Assembly: GCA_024347235.1 (NCBI GenBank)
Contig: AP025283.1
Span: 248,001 to 312,000 of the forward strand
Direction of reading: 5' to 3'
DNA: 64,000 bases
Source of the DNA: Aliamphritea spongicola
GTDB taxonomy: Bacteria > Pseudomonadota > Gammaproteobacteria > Pseudomonadales > Balneatricaceae
Shown here piece after piece: positions 32,354 through 41,814 of this stretch (within the stretch, counting starts at the first letter, position 1; each line of letters starts with the position of its first letter). Below the pieces are notes generated by a model. The model was not told the origin of the DNA, ran no database searches, and saw only the letters and a list, made by a program, of their open reading frames with translations. Made by a program: the position numbers and the translations under genes.

Positions 32354-33032
32354 CAGCGTCCTTCCAACCGGTAGCCAACGCCCCGAACCGTGGTGATGCT
32401 GATATCCGCCTGCTGCAGTTTTTTGCGCAGATTGCTGACGTGCACATCCAGGCTGCGGTCATAACTTTCCAGCTCGCGGCCCAGTACTTCCAGCGACAGC
32501 TGCTGTTTACGGACGGCCTGTTCAGCATGCTGCAGTAAATGTTGCAGAATCTGAAATTCCGTCCGGGTCAGCTCCACCGGCTGTTGGTCGATCAGCGCTT
32601 CCTGACGCAGGGGAAAGGTTCAGGTTATGCAACTTCAGGGTCTGGCTGGCAACGGTTTCCCGCTGGGCGCAGCGCCGGTCAATGGCATGAATCCGGGCCA
32701 CCAGTTCCCGGGGCTGTAAGGCTTGCCCAGATAGTCATCGGCGCCGAACTCAAGGCCCATTACTTTATCGATGTCGTCACGCCGGGCAGACAGCATCAGT
32801 ACCGGGGTGTTGGACGTTTCCGCAGACGGCGCAGCAGGGTCAGGCCGTCCATTTCCGGCAGCATGATATCCAGGATCAGCAGGTCAGGCTGCAGGCTATA
32901 CGCCTGTTCAAGGCCACTCAGGCCGTCTTCCGCCCGGTGGATGGTATAACCCTCAAGGCTCAGATATTCCGCCAGCATCCGGCTGGCTTCCGGGTCATCC
33001 TCGACGATCAGTATGTTACGTATATTGCTCAT
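32353..33032 (-). CDS. OmpR-family response regulator, CpxR/RstA-like (frameshifted)
   Basis: The receiver has the acidic pair in [10 protein letters not shown], the phospho-acceptor Asp in [12 protein letters not shown], and the conserved Lys in LGKPYSP. The winged-helix output domain reads [14 protein letters not shown], then [18 protein letters not shown] and [12 protein letters not shown]. Three lost bases (about 32815, 32715 and 32620) split it. The upstream region holds three 11-bp direct repeats with TGTAAAG cores, the typical spacing for this family, suggesting autoregulation and control of the divergent genes. Confidence 0.85.
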
Positions 33033-33072
33033 GGTGGCCAGTTTTCCCGAATGTCAGCGGGATGAAAAGCAG

Positions 33073-33105
33073 CTTTACATAAACTTTACATAAGGCTTAC
33101 ACCGG
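33073..33105. promoter_or_regulatory. Three 11-bp direct repeats, response-regulator operator
   Basis: CTTTACATAAA (33073-33083), CTTTACATAAG (33084-33094) and GCTTACACCGG (33095-33105) are contiguous. On the minus strand the cores read TGTAAAG, TGTAAAG and TGTAAGC with an exact 11-bp period. Head-to-tail half-sites one helical turn apart are the mark of OmpR/PhoB-family regulators. Placed between the divergent regulator gene (start 33032) and the exported-protein gene (start 33166). Confidence 0.72.
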
Positions 33106-33165
33106 GCTGACGGAGTTTTCTGAAAGTAGTTTTTATAATGGCTGCAAATGTTGAGGAGGCAAAAT

Positions 33166-33642
33166 ATGCGGCTGAATAAATCATACAGTTTAGTGTTATT
33201 ACTGAGCACAGTGATGCTCAGTGAAGCGGTACTGGCGGACGGTGTCATCCGTAAACGGGTGGTCACTTCTGACGGCGGCAGCAGTTATCAGCGCAGCGCC
33301 GTGCGCAGTGATGGTCAGGGAAACAGTTCCCGCCGTTATACCCGGGCTGCGGAGAGCAGTAATGGTGGGCAGGCCTATCAGGTCAGCAAGGTGAAGCGGC
33401 TGGAAGACGGCAGTGCCAGTAAAACTGTTAACACCGGCATTAACGGTGCCAACGGCGCACACTATAACAGCCAGAAGCAGCTGAGCCGTGACGCCGACGG
33501 CAACCTCAGCGCCAGCCGTACCATCAGCGGCGAAACCCGTAACGGTAAAAGTTATAACGCAGAAGTCAGCGTGGCGGACGGGCAGGTAACCCGCAGCCAG
33601 AGCTGCAGTGATTCTTCCGGCAATGCAGTGGCATGCCGTTAA
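33166..33642 (+). CDS. Exported four-repeat protein of unknown family
   Basis: Intact 158-residue protein with signal peptide (SLVLLLSTVMLSEAVLA, cleavage near residue 24). The mature part is made of four imperfect repeats of about 30 residues. In each, a Gly-rich N/D-G turn precedes a Tyr (Tyr41, 71, 100, 130) and a second DG turn follows (residues 49-50, 81-82, 111-112, 138-139). It is rich in Ser, Asn and Gly and looks beta-structured. Two Cys at the end may form a disulfide. GAGGAGGC precedes the ATG at 33166. It lies directly behind the 11-bp operator repeats. No family recognised. Confidence 0.7.
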   Translation: MRLNKSYSLVLLLSTVMLSEAVLADGVIRKRVVTSDGGSSYQRSAVRSDGQGNSSRRYTRAAESSNGGQAYQVSKVKRLEDGSASKTVNTGINGANGAHYNSQKQLSRDADGNLSASRTISGETRNGKSYNAEVSVADGQVTRSQSCSDSSGNAVACR

Positions 33643-33669
33643 TCTGTTTTTATTAAGGAGTATTTAGTG

Positions 33670-34047
33670 ATGTTTAAAGCCATTCTGTGCACGGCCATTC
33701 TGACACTGGGCCTGAGCCTTAACGCACAGGCGTTTGATGCCAATGACCCGCGTATTCAGGAAATTACCGATGCCATGACCGAACAGCTGTCCCTGAGTGA
33801 TGCCCAGGCGGATCAGATCCATCAGCTGAATCAGCAAAGTTTCAGCCAGTTGTCCGATCTGAAGGCGCAGGGTATCGATAACCGCCGCCAGCAGTTTAAG
33901 GCGTTGCGGGAAATCGGTGAGCAGCGTAAAAGCGAGCTGAAAACCATTCTGGACGATGAGCAGTACCAGACATATGAAGCCACCGCGAAAGAACGCCGGG
34001 CGAAGTTTAAAGAATACCTGCAGGAGAAAAAGGCCCAGCAAAACTGA
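33670..34047 (+). CDS. Spy/CpxP-like small periplasmic protein
   Basis: Intact, 125 residues, signal peptide ILTLGLSLNAQA. The mature part is wholly helical and charged: LTEQLSLSDAQADQIHQL-like first helix, a QFKALREIGEQRKSELKTILDDEQYQTYE segment close to the LTxxQ repeats of CpxP/Spy/Zra proteins, and a Lys-rich tail. Members act as chaperones or as feedback inhibitors of a CpxA-type kinase, fitting the divergent kinase pair. AAGGAG at 33655-33660; a GTG three bases earlier is an alternative start. Confidence 0.72.
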   Translation: MFKAILCTAILTLGLSLNAQAFDANDPRIQEITDAMTEQLSLSDAQADQIHQLNQQSFSQLSDLKAQGIDNRRQQFKALREIGEQRKSELKTILDDEQYQTYEATAKERRAKFKEYLQEKKAQQN

Positions 34048-34071
34048 AAAGTGCCGGTGATGCTGGTGTTT

Positions 34072-34096
34072 ATCACTGCCCTGCAGGGGCAGTGAT
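34072..34096. terminator. Hairpin between convergent Spy-like and LysR genes
   Basis: ATCACTGCCC (34072-34081) pairs with GGGCAGTGAT (34087-34096), loop TGCAG. It lies between two convergent genes and can act on either transcript, though the T tract is poor. Confidence 0.6.
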
Positions 34097-34124
34097 TCAG
34101 CTGTTTCTTGATGAACCGGGAGAG

Positions 34125-35042
34125 TCAGTTCTGGAACTGCCGGGCGATGCGCTGCATGTCCTGCCGCAGGATATCAATGAAGGCTGCGGCAAGCCGGGAT
34201 GCCGGACGGTGGGCCGGTTGCAGAATTGATACCGACAGCGGTACCACCGGCAGAAATGGCCGAAACACCAGTTTCGACTCCCTTCGCGGTAGTCGAAATA
34301 GCTGCTGGCGGTCATCGGGTCACAGATGGTGTAACACAGGCCTTCTTCCACCAGTGTCAGTGCGGGCTGAAAGTTACGCAGTTCAAAGCGGGGGTTAAAA
34401 CCTGCTTTGGCGGCCTTGAAGGCCCGCCGGGTGGCGATCAGGTTGGGATGGTCTTCCTGCAGTACTGCCAGCGGCTGATCGGCGATATCACGGGGCTGGA
34501 TATATTCCCGGCTGGCCAGTGGATCGTCTTTCGGCATGGCGCAGACGCAGGGCAGTTCAAAGGTTTCAACCGCCAGCGCAGCATTGGGGGCGGGTCTCCG
34601 CCAGACCAACGTCGTACTGCTGGGAAGCTATCCACTCTTCAATCACGGCAGATGCCCGCATCATCATGGATACCTTTACTTTCGGTTTATCGCGAATAAA
34701 GTCCGCCACCAGTCTTGGCATGATGAACTGGGAAGACGCCGGCATACAGGCGATCCGCAGCCGGCCTTCTTTCAGTGAAGCGATTTCTTTCATGGTGCGG
34801 GCAGACTGCTGCAGCCGTTCCAGAATAGCTTCGGTTTCTTCAAAGAAATAGACCGCTTCAGGCTGGCGAATCAGCCGGCCCCGCTGCCGTTCAAACAGCT
34901 GGATACCCAGCTCTTCTTCAAGGCTGGCAATCATCGAACTGACCGCCGGCTGGGTGCGGTTCAGCACCCGTGCTGCTTCCGAAATGGAGCCTGTACGCAT
35001 GACTTCGCGAAAAGCCTGAAGTTGGCGAATACTGAGATTCAT
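34125..35042 (-). CDS. LysR-family regulator of the TRAP/dehydrogenase locus (frameshifted)
   Basis: About 305 residues. The winged helix reads LSIRQLQAFREVMRTGSISEAARVL then TQPAVSSMIASLEEELGIQLFER, the NocR/OccR/CysB-like subgroup. The effector domain contains RLRIACMPASSQFIMPRLVADF and FELRNFQPALTLVEEGLCYTICDP. Frames change near 34590 and 34285; the true end reads RIARQFQN at 34125. Divergent from the TRAP transporter genes, so the 245-bp region between them should hold its operator. Closely related in layout to the regulator at 61800-62729. Confidence 0.84.
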
Positions 35043-35287
35043 TGGCCTGCCTGTCTCTGAAGGGGAAAAAGCGTGTTGCTTAAACCGTTTGAAAGTTAAG
35101 GGATAATCACAAAAGCATAAAAAAATCTATAGAGTAATCAATATTATCGTTTTGATTTTATAGGTTGCTCTCGCCAGTATTTCCTCACGAATAACTATAA
35201 ATCTGCTGTGTTGCCGCTTCCGCGGATCAGGACCGAAAACCTGACCGGAAGTCATCCCCGCTACACAGCGTTGTGAGGAACCCGCCC

Positions 35288-35783
35288 ATGAATCGATTCG
35301 TCAGCTTGCTACTGACCGGGTTGATATGTCTGGTAGCCATCGGACAGTTTGTCCAGGTTATTACCCGTTACGTACTGGAAATTCCGGTGATGGGGCTCGA
35401 AGAGAGCCTGCTGTATCCCACCCTGTGGCTGTATGTGCTGGGGGCGGTGAATGCTTCCCGGGAGAACACCCATATCCGCGCTAACGTGCTGGAAATTTTC
35501 TTAAAACCCCCGTCAGTTCACCATTCTCGCCATTCTGGGTGAGGTGATCAGCCTGATCGTTGGCTGCTGGCTGACTTACTGGGCCTGGGATTTCACCAAG
35601 TATTCCCTGCGGGTCTGGAAAGAAAGCCCGACCCTCTACATTCCAACTTTCTACGTGGATATCGCCCTGTTTGCCGGTCTGGTACTGATGATGCTCTACA
35701 CCCTGATGCATCTGGTGAAACACATTCGCAGCCTGAGTGATAACGATTCAGGTGACAGCCCAGCTCAGGAGTCTCAGTCATGA
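35288..35783 (+). CDS. TRAP transporter small permease (DctQ-type, frameshifted)
   Basis: Four-helix small membrane subunit of a TRAP transporter, about 165 residues: SLLLTGLICLVAIGQFVQVITRYV, LLYPTLWLYVLGAVNAS, ILAILGEVISLIVGCWLTYW and VDIALFAGLVLMMLYTL. The motif NTHIRANVLEIFLK is family-typical. A base is missing near 35510. The ATG at 35288 follows TGAGGAA at a good distance; a GTG 15 bp upstream is less likely. The stop overlaps the large-permease start (ATGA). Confidence 0.87.
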
Positions 35784-37078
35784 TTGAAGTCGCGTTAATC
35801 GCAGTAGCCTTACTGGTCATCCTGCTTACCTTAGGTGTACCGCTGCCGTACTGTTTTGGCGGTGGTCTGATGGTGATGTACTTCCTTGGCGATGTGGTCA
35901 TGAAGGGCAACATGCTGTGGGGCTTCCAGCAGCTGGGCAATCCGGTACTGCTGGCCATTCCGCTGTTTGTACTGGCGGGCACCATTATGAGTGTCAGTGG
36001 AATAGCCGCCAGTTTACTGCGCTTTGTAAATATCTTCGTGGGCCATTTGCGCGGTGGTCTGGGAGTGGTTGCCACTATCAGCTGTGCGCTGATCGGCGCG
36101 ATCTCCGGCTCCGGCCTGACCGGTGTTGCTGCAATCGGCCCGCTGCTGATTCCGGAAATGGAGAAGCAGGGCTATCCCCGTGAGTATGCGACAGCACTGA
36201 TTGCCAATGCTTCCCTGCTGGGGCTGCTGATTCCGCCAAGCGTCACCATGATCGTTTATGGCTGGGTAACGGATACTTCGATTCTGGCCTGCTTCCTGGC
36301 AACTCTGGGCCCGGGTCTGCTGATCATGACTAACTTCTCGGTAGTAAATGTCTGGCTGGCGCGGAAATTCCCGCTGGTACTGGAAGACCGTCCGAAGGGT
36401 AAAGAGTTTGTTGTCGAAGCTACTGGCCGTGGCTTTAAAGCGACCCCGGCACTGCTGATGCCAGTGATCATTCTGGGCGGCATTTACGGCGGCATCATGA
36501 CGCCGACCGAAGCGGCTGCGCTGGCGGTGATCTACGCCATTCCGGTGGGCTTCTGGATCTACCGCGGTCTGACCATCAAGACCTTCCTGTCGGCCTGTAA
36601 AGAAGCGTCCACCTCTGTGGGGGCGATCATGCTGATGATCCTGTTCAGTATGATTCTGTCGCAGATGTTTGTGCTGGAGAGCATTCCTCAGGCGCTGGTG
36701 GAATCTATCTTCGCGATTACCGATAACACTACCGTTCTGCTGATTCTGATTAACATCCTGCTGTTCCTGGTGGGCATGGTAGTTAACGATGTGACGGCGA
36801 TTATTCTGATTGCGCCGCTGCTGTTACCACTGATGACGGCCATCGGTATCAGCCCGATTCAGTTCGCGGCGATCATGGGCGTAAACACTGCCATGGGTGG
36901 GGTAACCCCGCCGTATGCATCGATCCTGTATCTGGGTGCCCGTGTAGGTAAGGTGAAGGTTACCAAGGTAATTCGCCCGGCGATGATCCTGATCCTGACC
37001 GGTTACCTGCCGGTGGTCTTCCTGACCTCTTTCTGGGGCGATCTGTCGCTCTTCCTGCCACGTTTCTTTGGCTATTAA
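35780..37078 (+). CDS. TRAP transporter large permease (DctM-type)
   Basis: Intact 432-residue ion-coupled permease with about 12 helices. Family motifs include PLFVLAGTIMSVSGIAASLLRF, the SGSGLTGVAAIGPLLIPEMEKQGYPREYATALIANASLLGLLIPPS region, GIMTPTEAAALAV and the C-terminal MGGVTPPYA. It is coupled to DctQ by a 4-bp overlap, with the binding protein 82 bp downstream. The substrate is not readable from the permease; the neighbouring catabolic genes point to an amino-acid-like organic acid. Confidence 0.93.
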   Translation: MIEVALIAVALLVILLTLGVPLPYCFGGGLMVMYFLGDVVMKGNMLWGFQQLGNPVLLAIPLFVLAGTIMSVSGIAASLLRFVNIFVGHLRGGLGVVATISCALIGAISGSGLTGVAAIGPLLIPEMEKQGYPREYATALIANASLLGLLIPPSVTMIVYGWVTDTSILACFLATLGPGLLIMTNFSVVNVWLARKFPLVLEDRPKGKEFVVEATGRGFKATPALLMPVIILGGIYGGIMTPTEAAALAVIYAIPVGFWIYRGLTIKTFLSACKEASTSVGAIMLMILFSMILSQMFVLESIPQALVESIFAITDNTTVLLILINILLFLVGMVVNDVTAIILIAPLLLPLMTAIGISPIQFAAIMGVNTAMGGVTPPYASILYLGARVGKVKVTKVIRPAMILILTGYLPVVFLTSFWGDLSLFLPRFFGY

Positions 37079-37160
37079 AACTGCATGATTTTCGGGCAGT
37101 GACTGCTGCCCGGTCCGTCTGTGTGTGAAACCTGTAATAAAAACAAATGAGGCTATAAAC

Positions 37161-38164
37161 ATGAAACTGAATACTCTGACTAAGTACGTCAGCGCTGCGG
37201 TGCTGGCCGGCTCTCTGGGCTTAACAGCGGTTGCTGAAGCGGCCACGCTGAAGATCAGCCACATCCGTCCACAGGGCGCGATCATTGATAACGAGCTGAA
37301 AGACTTTGCTGCCAAAGTAGATGCTGCCACTGAAGGCGATGTGAAGGTAAAGATCTTCGCTGCCAGCGCACTGGGTGACTACACCACCGTACAGGAGCGT
37401 ATCTCTGTAGGCGCGATCGATATGGCGGTACAGCCGGCAGCAACTGCTGCTGAGCGTAAGATGCAGATCAGTGCGTTCCCGTATGTTGCTGAAAACTGGG
37501 AACAGGCCAAAGAAATCTATGGCCCGGGCGGTGCGATCCACTCTGCAATGAAGGATCTGTATGCCAAGCAGGATATTACCATGCTGGCGGCGTACCCGGT
37601 GTACTTCGGTGGTGTAGCCCTGAACCGTGATGCGGTATCTCCGGGTGATCCGAGTGTTGATAAGGGTATCAAGGTACGTGTACCGGGTATCAAGAGCTTC
37701 CAGCTGACCTCTGATGCACTGGGTTACATCAGCTCGCCAATCCCGTTCTCTGAAGCATTCACCGCTGTACAGACCGGCGTTGTTGACGGTGTTGTCGGCT
37801 CCGGTGCGGAAGGTTACTACGCGTCTTTCCGTGATGTAACCAAGACTTACGTGCCAGTGAATACTCACTTCGAAGTGTGGTACATGATCATCAACTCCGA
37901 AACCCTGGCAGATATGGATGCCGAAGACCGTGAAGCACTGCAGCAGCAGGCGCTGGCATTCGAATCAAGCGCTGGGAAAACGCTGAAGCGGACCAGGCTG
38001 CTTACGAGCAGAAACTGGCAGACAACGGCGCAACCATTGTTGACCTGAGCAACGAAGAACTGGCAGCTGCGGCGGCTAAAGTCCGTGCGGAAGTATGGCC
38101 GAAAATTCTTGAAGACGTAGGCGCTGACTGGGGCCAGAACGTTCTGGATCAGATCGCCAAGTAA
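37161..38164 (+). CDS. TRAP transporter substrate-binding protein (DctP-type, frameshifted near end)
   Basis: Periplasmic binding protein of about 334 residues. Signal peptide LAGSLGLTAVAEA. The DctP fold shows in ATLKISHIRPQGAIIDNEL, VKVKIFAASALGDYTTVQERISVGAIDMA and VRVPGIKSFQLTSDALGYISSPIPFSEAFTAVQTGVVDG. The latter stretch normally carries the substrate-pairing Arg; here the nearby VRVPG Arg fits. One base is lost near 37970; the real tail reads VLDQIAK. TGAGG precedes the ATG. Confidence 0.9.
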
Positions 38165-38204
38165 ACCGCTTTTAAGGCCCTGGGAGGTGTGTATACCGCC
38201 TCCC

Positions 38205-38239
38205 AACCGGCCGGGGAGGGTTTTACCCGGCCGGTTTTT
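38205..38239 (+). terminator. Rho-independent terminator after the TRAP genes
   Basis: AACCGGCCGGG (38205-38215) pairs with CCCGGCCGGTT (38226-38236) and is followed by TTTC. A second stem GGGAGG/CCTCCC lies just before at 38182-38203. The dehydrogenase genes downstream therefore probably depend on read-through or on a promoter in 38240-38347. Confidence 0.78.
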
Positions 38240-38347
38240 CATCAGAGAATTTTGGCCGGTGGCTGATGTTCAGCTGCTTCAGCTACCGGCAAAGTTTTCT
38301 GTCAGCAGTTCTATGGGCGGATGAATAAGCCGCCAACAAGGAAGCCT

Positions 38348-38710
38348 ATGTTTCGTTATCTAGCCGATGACGCACCGGATAAGAATCAACAACAGGTGTG
38401 CATCATGATCAATGACCGCAAAGTTACCGTTCCGGCTGACAGTTCAGTCTGGGCGGCGATGGCAGCCAGTGGTGAAACCACGACCCGGTTTTCGCCGGTA
38501 TCTCAGCAGCCCCGCTCCGCTTACTGCGCCATGGGGGCCTGTTTTGAATGCCTGGTGGAAATCGACGGATTGCCTAATCAACAAGCCTGCATGCACCGGG
38601 TATATCCGGGGATGGAGGTGCGCTGTCAGGTGATTACAGAAGCAAGTCAGGCGGTGCCGGCGGGCCAGTATTATGAACTCTCAGCTGATCAGGAGGCTGC
38701 CCATGACTGA
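38348..38710 (+). CDS. (2Fe-2S)-binding subunit of a flavin amine dehydrogenase (HcnA / opine oxidase gamma type)
   Basis: Intact small ferredoxin-like protein of 120 residues. The 2Fe-2S loop is YCAMGACFECLVEIDG with a fourth Cys in QQACMHRV, and the N-terminal ubiquitin-like strand pattern VCIMINDRKVTVPADSSV fits plant-type ferredoxin domains of HcnA, OoxC and hydroxyproline dehydrogenase gamma. Start at 38348 follows AAGGAAG; the ATG-like start 27 bp earlier is weaker. The stop overlaps the FAD subunit start by 8 bp, so the three subunits are translationally coupled. Confidence 0.86.
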   Translation: MFRYLADDAPDKNQQQVCIMINDRKVTVPADSSVWAAMAASGETTTRFSPVSQQPRSAYCAMGACFECLVEIDGLPNQQACMHRVYPGMEVRCQVITEASQAVPAGQYYELSADQEAAHD

Positions 38711-40111
38711 CAGTTATGACATCGCCGTGATCGGTGCCGGGCCGGCAGGTATGTCTGCCGCGATTACCGCCAGTGCAGCCGGTGCCAGAGTGGTAGTGCT
38801 GGATGACAAGCCCCTGGCCGGTGGTCAGATTTACCGCAATGTCACCGACAGCCCACTGCAGAATACTGACCTGCTGGGCGAGGATTACACCAAAGGTGCC
38901 GCCCTGGTTGAACAGTTTAATGCCTGCCGCGCTGAAAAATTACTGCGGCGAATGTCTGGCATGTAGGAGATAACGGCGAGATTTTATTTTCACAGGCTGG
39001 AGCTTCCGCCAGTCTGACCGCCCGGAAGTGGTGATCGGTGTCGGGGCGATGGAACGGCCTTTTCCTGTGCCTGGCTGGCATTTACCGGGGGTGATGACCG
39101 CCGGCAGTGCCCAGGTGATGCTTAAGTCCGACGGGCTGGTACGGGACGATTCGGTGTTCGCCGGCAGCGGTCCGTTGCTGTATCTGATCGTGGCCCAGTA
39201 TTTACGCTTAGGGGTGAAGGTCAGAGCGCTGGTGGATACCACACCTAAGCAAAATTATATGGCAGCGACGGGACTGTTGCCCGGCGCGCTGGGGCATACG
39301 GACGTACTCACCAAGGGTATCGGCCTGCTGAATGAGATCCGCCGCGCCGGTGTGCCTGTGTATAAGTATGCGGAAGATCTGCAGATCCGCGGCGAACAAC
39401 AGGCGCAAGGGCTGAGTTTTACCGCCAAAGGTGTGAGTCATTCACTGGATGCTGAACATATTTTCCTTCATCAGGGGTGATTCCCAACCTGAACATGACC
39501 CGGGCAACCGGCGTTGAACATGTCTGGAACCGGGAACAGCTCAGCTGGCAGCCGCAGCTGAACAGCTGGGGACAGACATCGGTCGCGCATATCGCCGTGG
39601 CCGGTGACAGCAGTGGCATCATTGGTGCGGACGCGGCTGCCCTGTCCGGTCAGTTGGTGGCCTGGCAGCAGCTGGCCCGTTTAGGGCTGATATCACCTGA
39701 AGATGCAGATAATCACAGCCAGCCGCTACAGCAAAAGTTAAAGAGCTATCAGGGTTTACGCCGTTTTATTGACCGTCTCTATAAACCCGCTGATGCGCTG
39801 CGCAAGCCCGAACAGCCGGAGACCATGGTGTGCCGCTGTGAAGAACAGACCCGCGGCCAGCTGAAGGCGGCATTTGATCAGGGGCACGGCTGCCCGACGA
39901 GCTGAAAGGCCTGACCCGCTGCGGTATGGGACCCTGTCAGGGGCGTCAGTGTGGCCATACCGTGAGTGAATTACTGGCCCAGTGGCAGGGCTGCGAGGTT
40001 GAGGAAGTTGGCTATTACCGGTTGCGTTCTCCCATGCGGTTGATCAACCTGACTGAGCTGGCCCGTTTTCAGCCCCATCAGCAGGCGTCTGTTGTGGAGG
40101 TGAAGTCATGA
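38703..40111 (+). CDS. FAD/NAD(P)-binding subunit with C-terminal 2Fe-2S domain (HcnB / OoxA type, frameshifted)
   Basis: About 470 residues. The N-terminal FAD motif is VIGAGPAGMSAAITASAAGARVV. A GAMERPFPVPGWHLPGVMTAG motif marks the HcnB/OoxA subgroup. The C-terminal BFD-like Cys cluster reads MVCRCEEQTRGQL then LTRCGMGPCQGRQCG. Frames break near 38950, 39478 and 39895. In known relatives the alpha and beta subunits form a heteromer that oxidises an amine or amino acid to an imine, passing electrons to the respiratory chain. The stop overlaps the next ATG (ATGA). Confidence 0.84.
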
Positions 40112-41245
40112 ATGCGATTGCGGGTGCGCGTAACAAGGCCAGTGTGATCATCATCGGTGGCGGTATTCAGGGCTGTTCCACCGCTTATCAGCTGGCGAAA
40201 CGGGGCGTGGATGTGCTGGTACTGGAGAAGGACCGGGTGGCCCGCCATGCCTCCGGGGTCAATGCCGGCGGTGTCCGTCTGCTGGGCCGGGATATTGCTG
40301 AAGTTCCCTGAGCAAGGTGGCAATGCAGCGCTGGCAAACCCTGGACGATGAGCTGGACGGTGATACCGGGTTTCGCCGCCGCAGCCTGATCAATATCGCT
40401 GCGGATGAAGCAGACATGCAAACCCTGCAAAAGCGTCAGGCACTGATGCACGGGCAGGGGTATTTTCACGAAACCATGATCGACCGGCAGGAACTGCGTG
40501 AGCGTTTGCCTCATGTTGCGGATTACTGTGTTGGCGGTGTGGTGTCTGAAACCGATGGCTATGCCATTCCTATAAATCGGTATTTGCCTTTCGGCAGGCT
40601 GCTGCCCGGGCCGGTGCGGTTTTTGCTGAAGGCCAGCAGGTACAGCGCTTGCGCCGGGTTGGCAACAACTGGCTGGTGGAAACCGCCAGCGGCCGCTACG
40701 AAGCCGAGTATCTGGTGAACTGCGCCGGTGCCTGGGCGGATCAGATCGCGGTGATGACCGGCGATAACTGCCCGATGACCTACAGCGCTCCCATGCTGAT
40801 GATCACCACCCGGATGCCGCATTTTGCCACGCCGGTGGTGGGGGCGGTGAGCCGGCCGCTTTCTTTTAAACAGTTTGAGAACGGCACGGTACTGATCGGT
40901 GGCGGCGCCAAAGGCTTTGCTGACCGGGCCCATAACCGGACCCGGCTGGATTACGCCAAGCTGGCGGTGGGGGCCAGCAATGCGGTGGACTTCTTCCCGA
41001 TTATGCGTACTGCCACGGTGAACCGGATGTGGGCTGGGCTGGAAGCCTATATGCCGGATAACCTGCCGGTGATCAGCGCCAGTGTGAACAGCCCCAATGC
41101 CTTTCATGCGTTCGGTTTTTCCGCCCACGGTTTTCAGCTGGGGCCGGTGATCGGTGAAGTGCTGGCGGATCTGGTGACCACCGGCCGCAGCGAGTTTGAT
41201 CTCAGCGCCTTCCGGATCGACCGTTTTGAACGCAAGGTGTTGTAA
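40108..41245 (+). CDS. FAD-dependent amine oxidase/dehydrogenase subunit, DAO fold (HcnC / OoxB type, frameshifted)
   Basis: Catalytic beta subunit of the trimeric dehydrogenase, about 380 residues. The FAD motif VIIIGGGIQGCSTAYQLAKRGVDVLVLEKD starts near residue 13, with VNCAGAWADQIA in the middle and the DAO C-terminal block FGFSAHGFQLGPVIGEVLADLV. Two base losses (about 40310 and 40600) split it. The substrate cannot be named from sequence: relatives use glycine, D-hydroxyproline, octopine or nopaline. A RidA gene follows after 67 bp, fitting imine release. Confidence 0.85.
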
Positions 41246-41312
41246 GGCTGAAACGATTTAACTGTAACCGGTGATGGCGGTGTAAGCGCCATCCTGTAGA
41301 CGAGGTTTTCTG

Positions 41313-41660
41313 ATGACAATTGAACGTATTGAATCCAACGACCGTATGAGCAAGGTTGTTAAGCACAACGGCACCCTGTACCTGTGTGGCCAGACCGCCA
41401 GTGCGCCGGAGTGGGATATCACCGAACAGACTCAGCGTTGTCTGGATAAGGTAGACGCGCTGCTGACCGAAAACGGCAGTGACCGCAACAAACTGCTGTC
41501 GGTGACCATTTATGTCCGTGATATGAAAGATTTTGCAGCCATGAACGCGGTATGGGATGCCTGGGTGGCGGATTTTGAAAAGCCGGCCCGCGCCTGTGTT
41601 GAAGCCCGTATGGCCCGTCCTGAATTGCTGGTGGAGTTTTCGGTGATTGCTGCCCAGTAA
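41313..41660 (+). CDS. RidA-family imine deaminase
   Basis: Intact, 115 residues (YjgF/YER057c/UK114 superfamily). RidA hydrolyses reactive enamine/imine intermediates to keto acids and ammonia. The catalytic Arg sits in [17 protein letters not shown], and the conserved LYLCGQTA and [11 protein letters not shown] segments place it in a RidA subgroup with the paralogue at 62879-63247. It ends the dehydrogenase operon, so its likely job is to clear the imine made by the FAD enzyme. Confidence 0.92.
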   Translation: MTIERIESNDRMSKVVKHNGTLYLCGQTASAPEWDITEQTQRCLDKVDALLTENGSDRNKLLSVTIYVRDMKDFAAMNAVWDAWVADFEKPARACVEARMARPELLVEFSVIAAQ

Positions 41661-41783
41661 TGGCTGGCCCGGTACCGGATACTCTGCTCTAGAGTGCCTT
41701 GCAGCCGGATAATACCTGACGATCGCTCAACAGGTTTTATCCGGACTGGCTCCTGCAGCGGTCCATGCACACCGCTGCTTTTT

Positions 41784-41814
41784 ACCGCCTGACTTCACCC
41801 CTCAGGCGGTTTTT
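41784..41814 (+). terminator. Bidirectional terminator between RidA and the decarboxylase gene
   Basis: ACCGCCTGA (41784-41792) pairs with TCAGGCGGT (41802-41810) followed by TTTT. It sits about 120 bp after the RidA stop and directly against the convergent decarboxylase stop. Confidence 0.78.

Noticed and set aside
33073..33094. Canonical CpxR box (GTAAA-N5-GTAAA)
   Set aside because: The spacing here is GTAAA-N6-GTAAA (period 11), so it is not the standard CpxR site although the regulator is CpxR-like.
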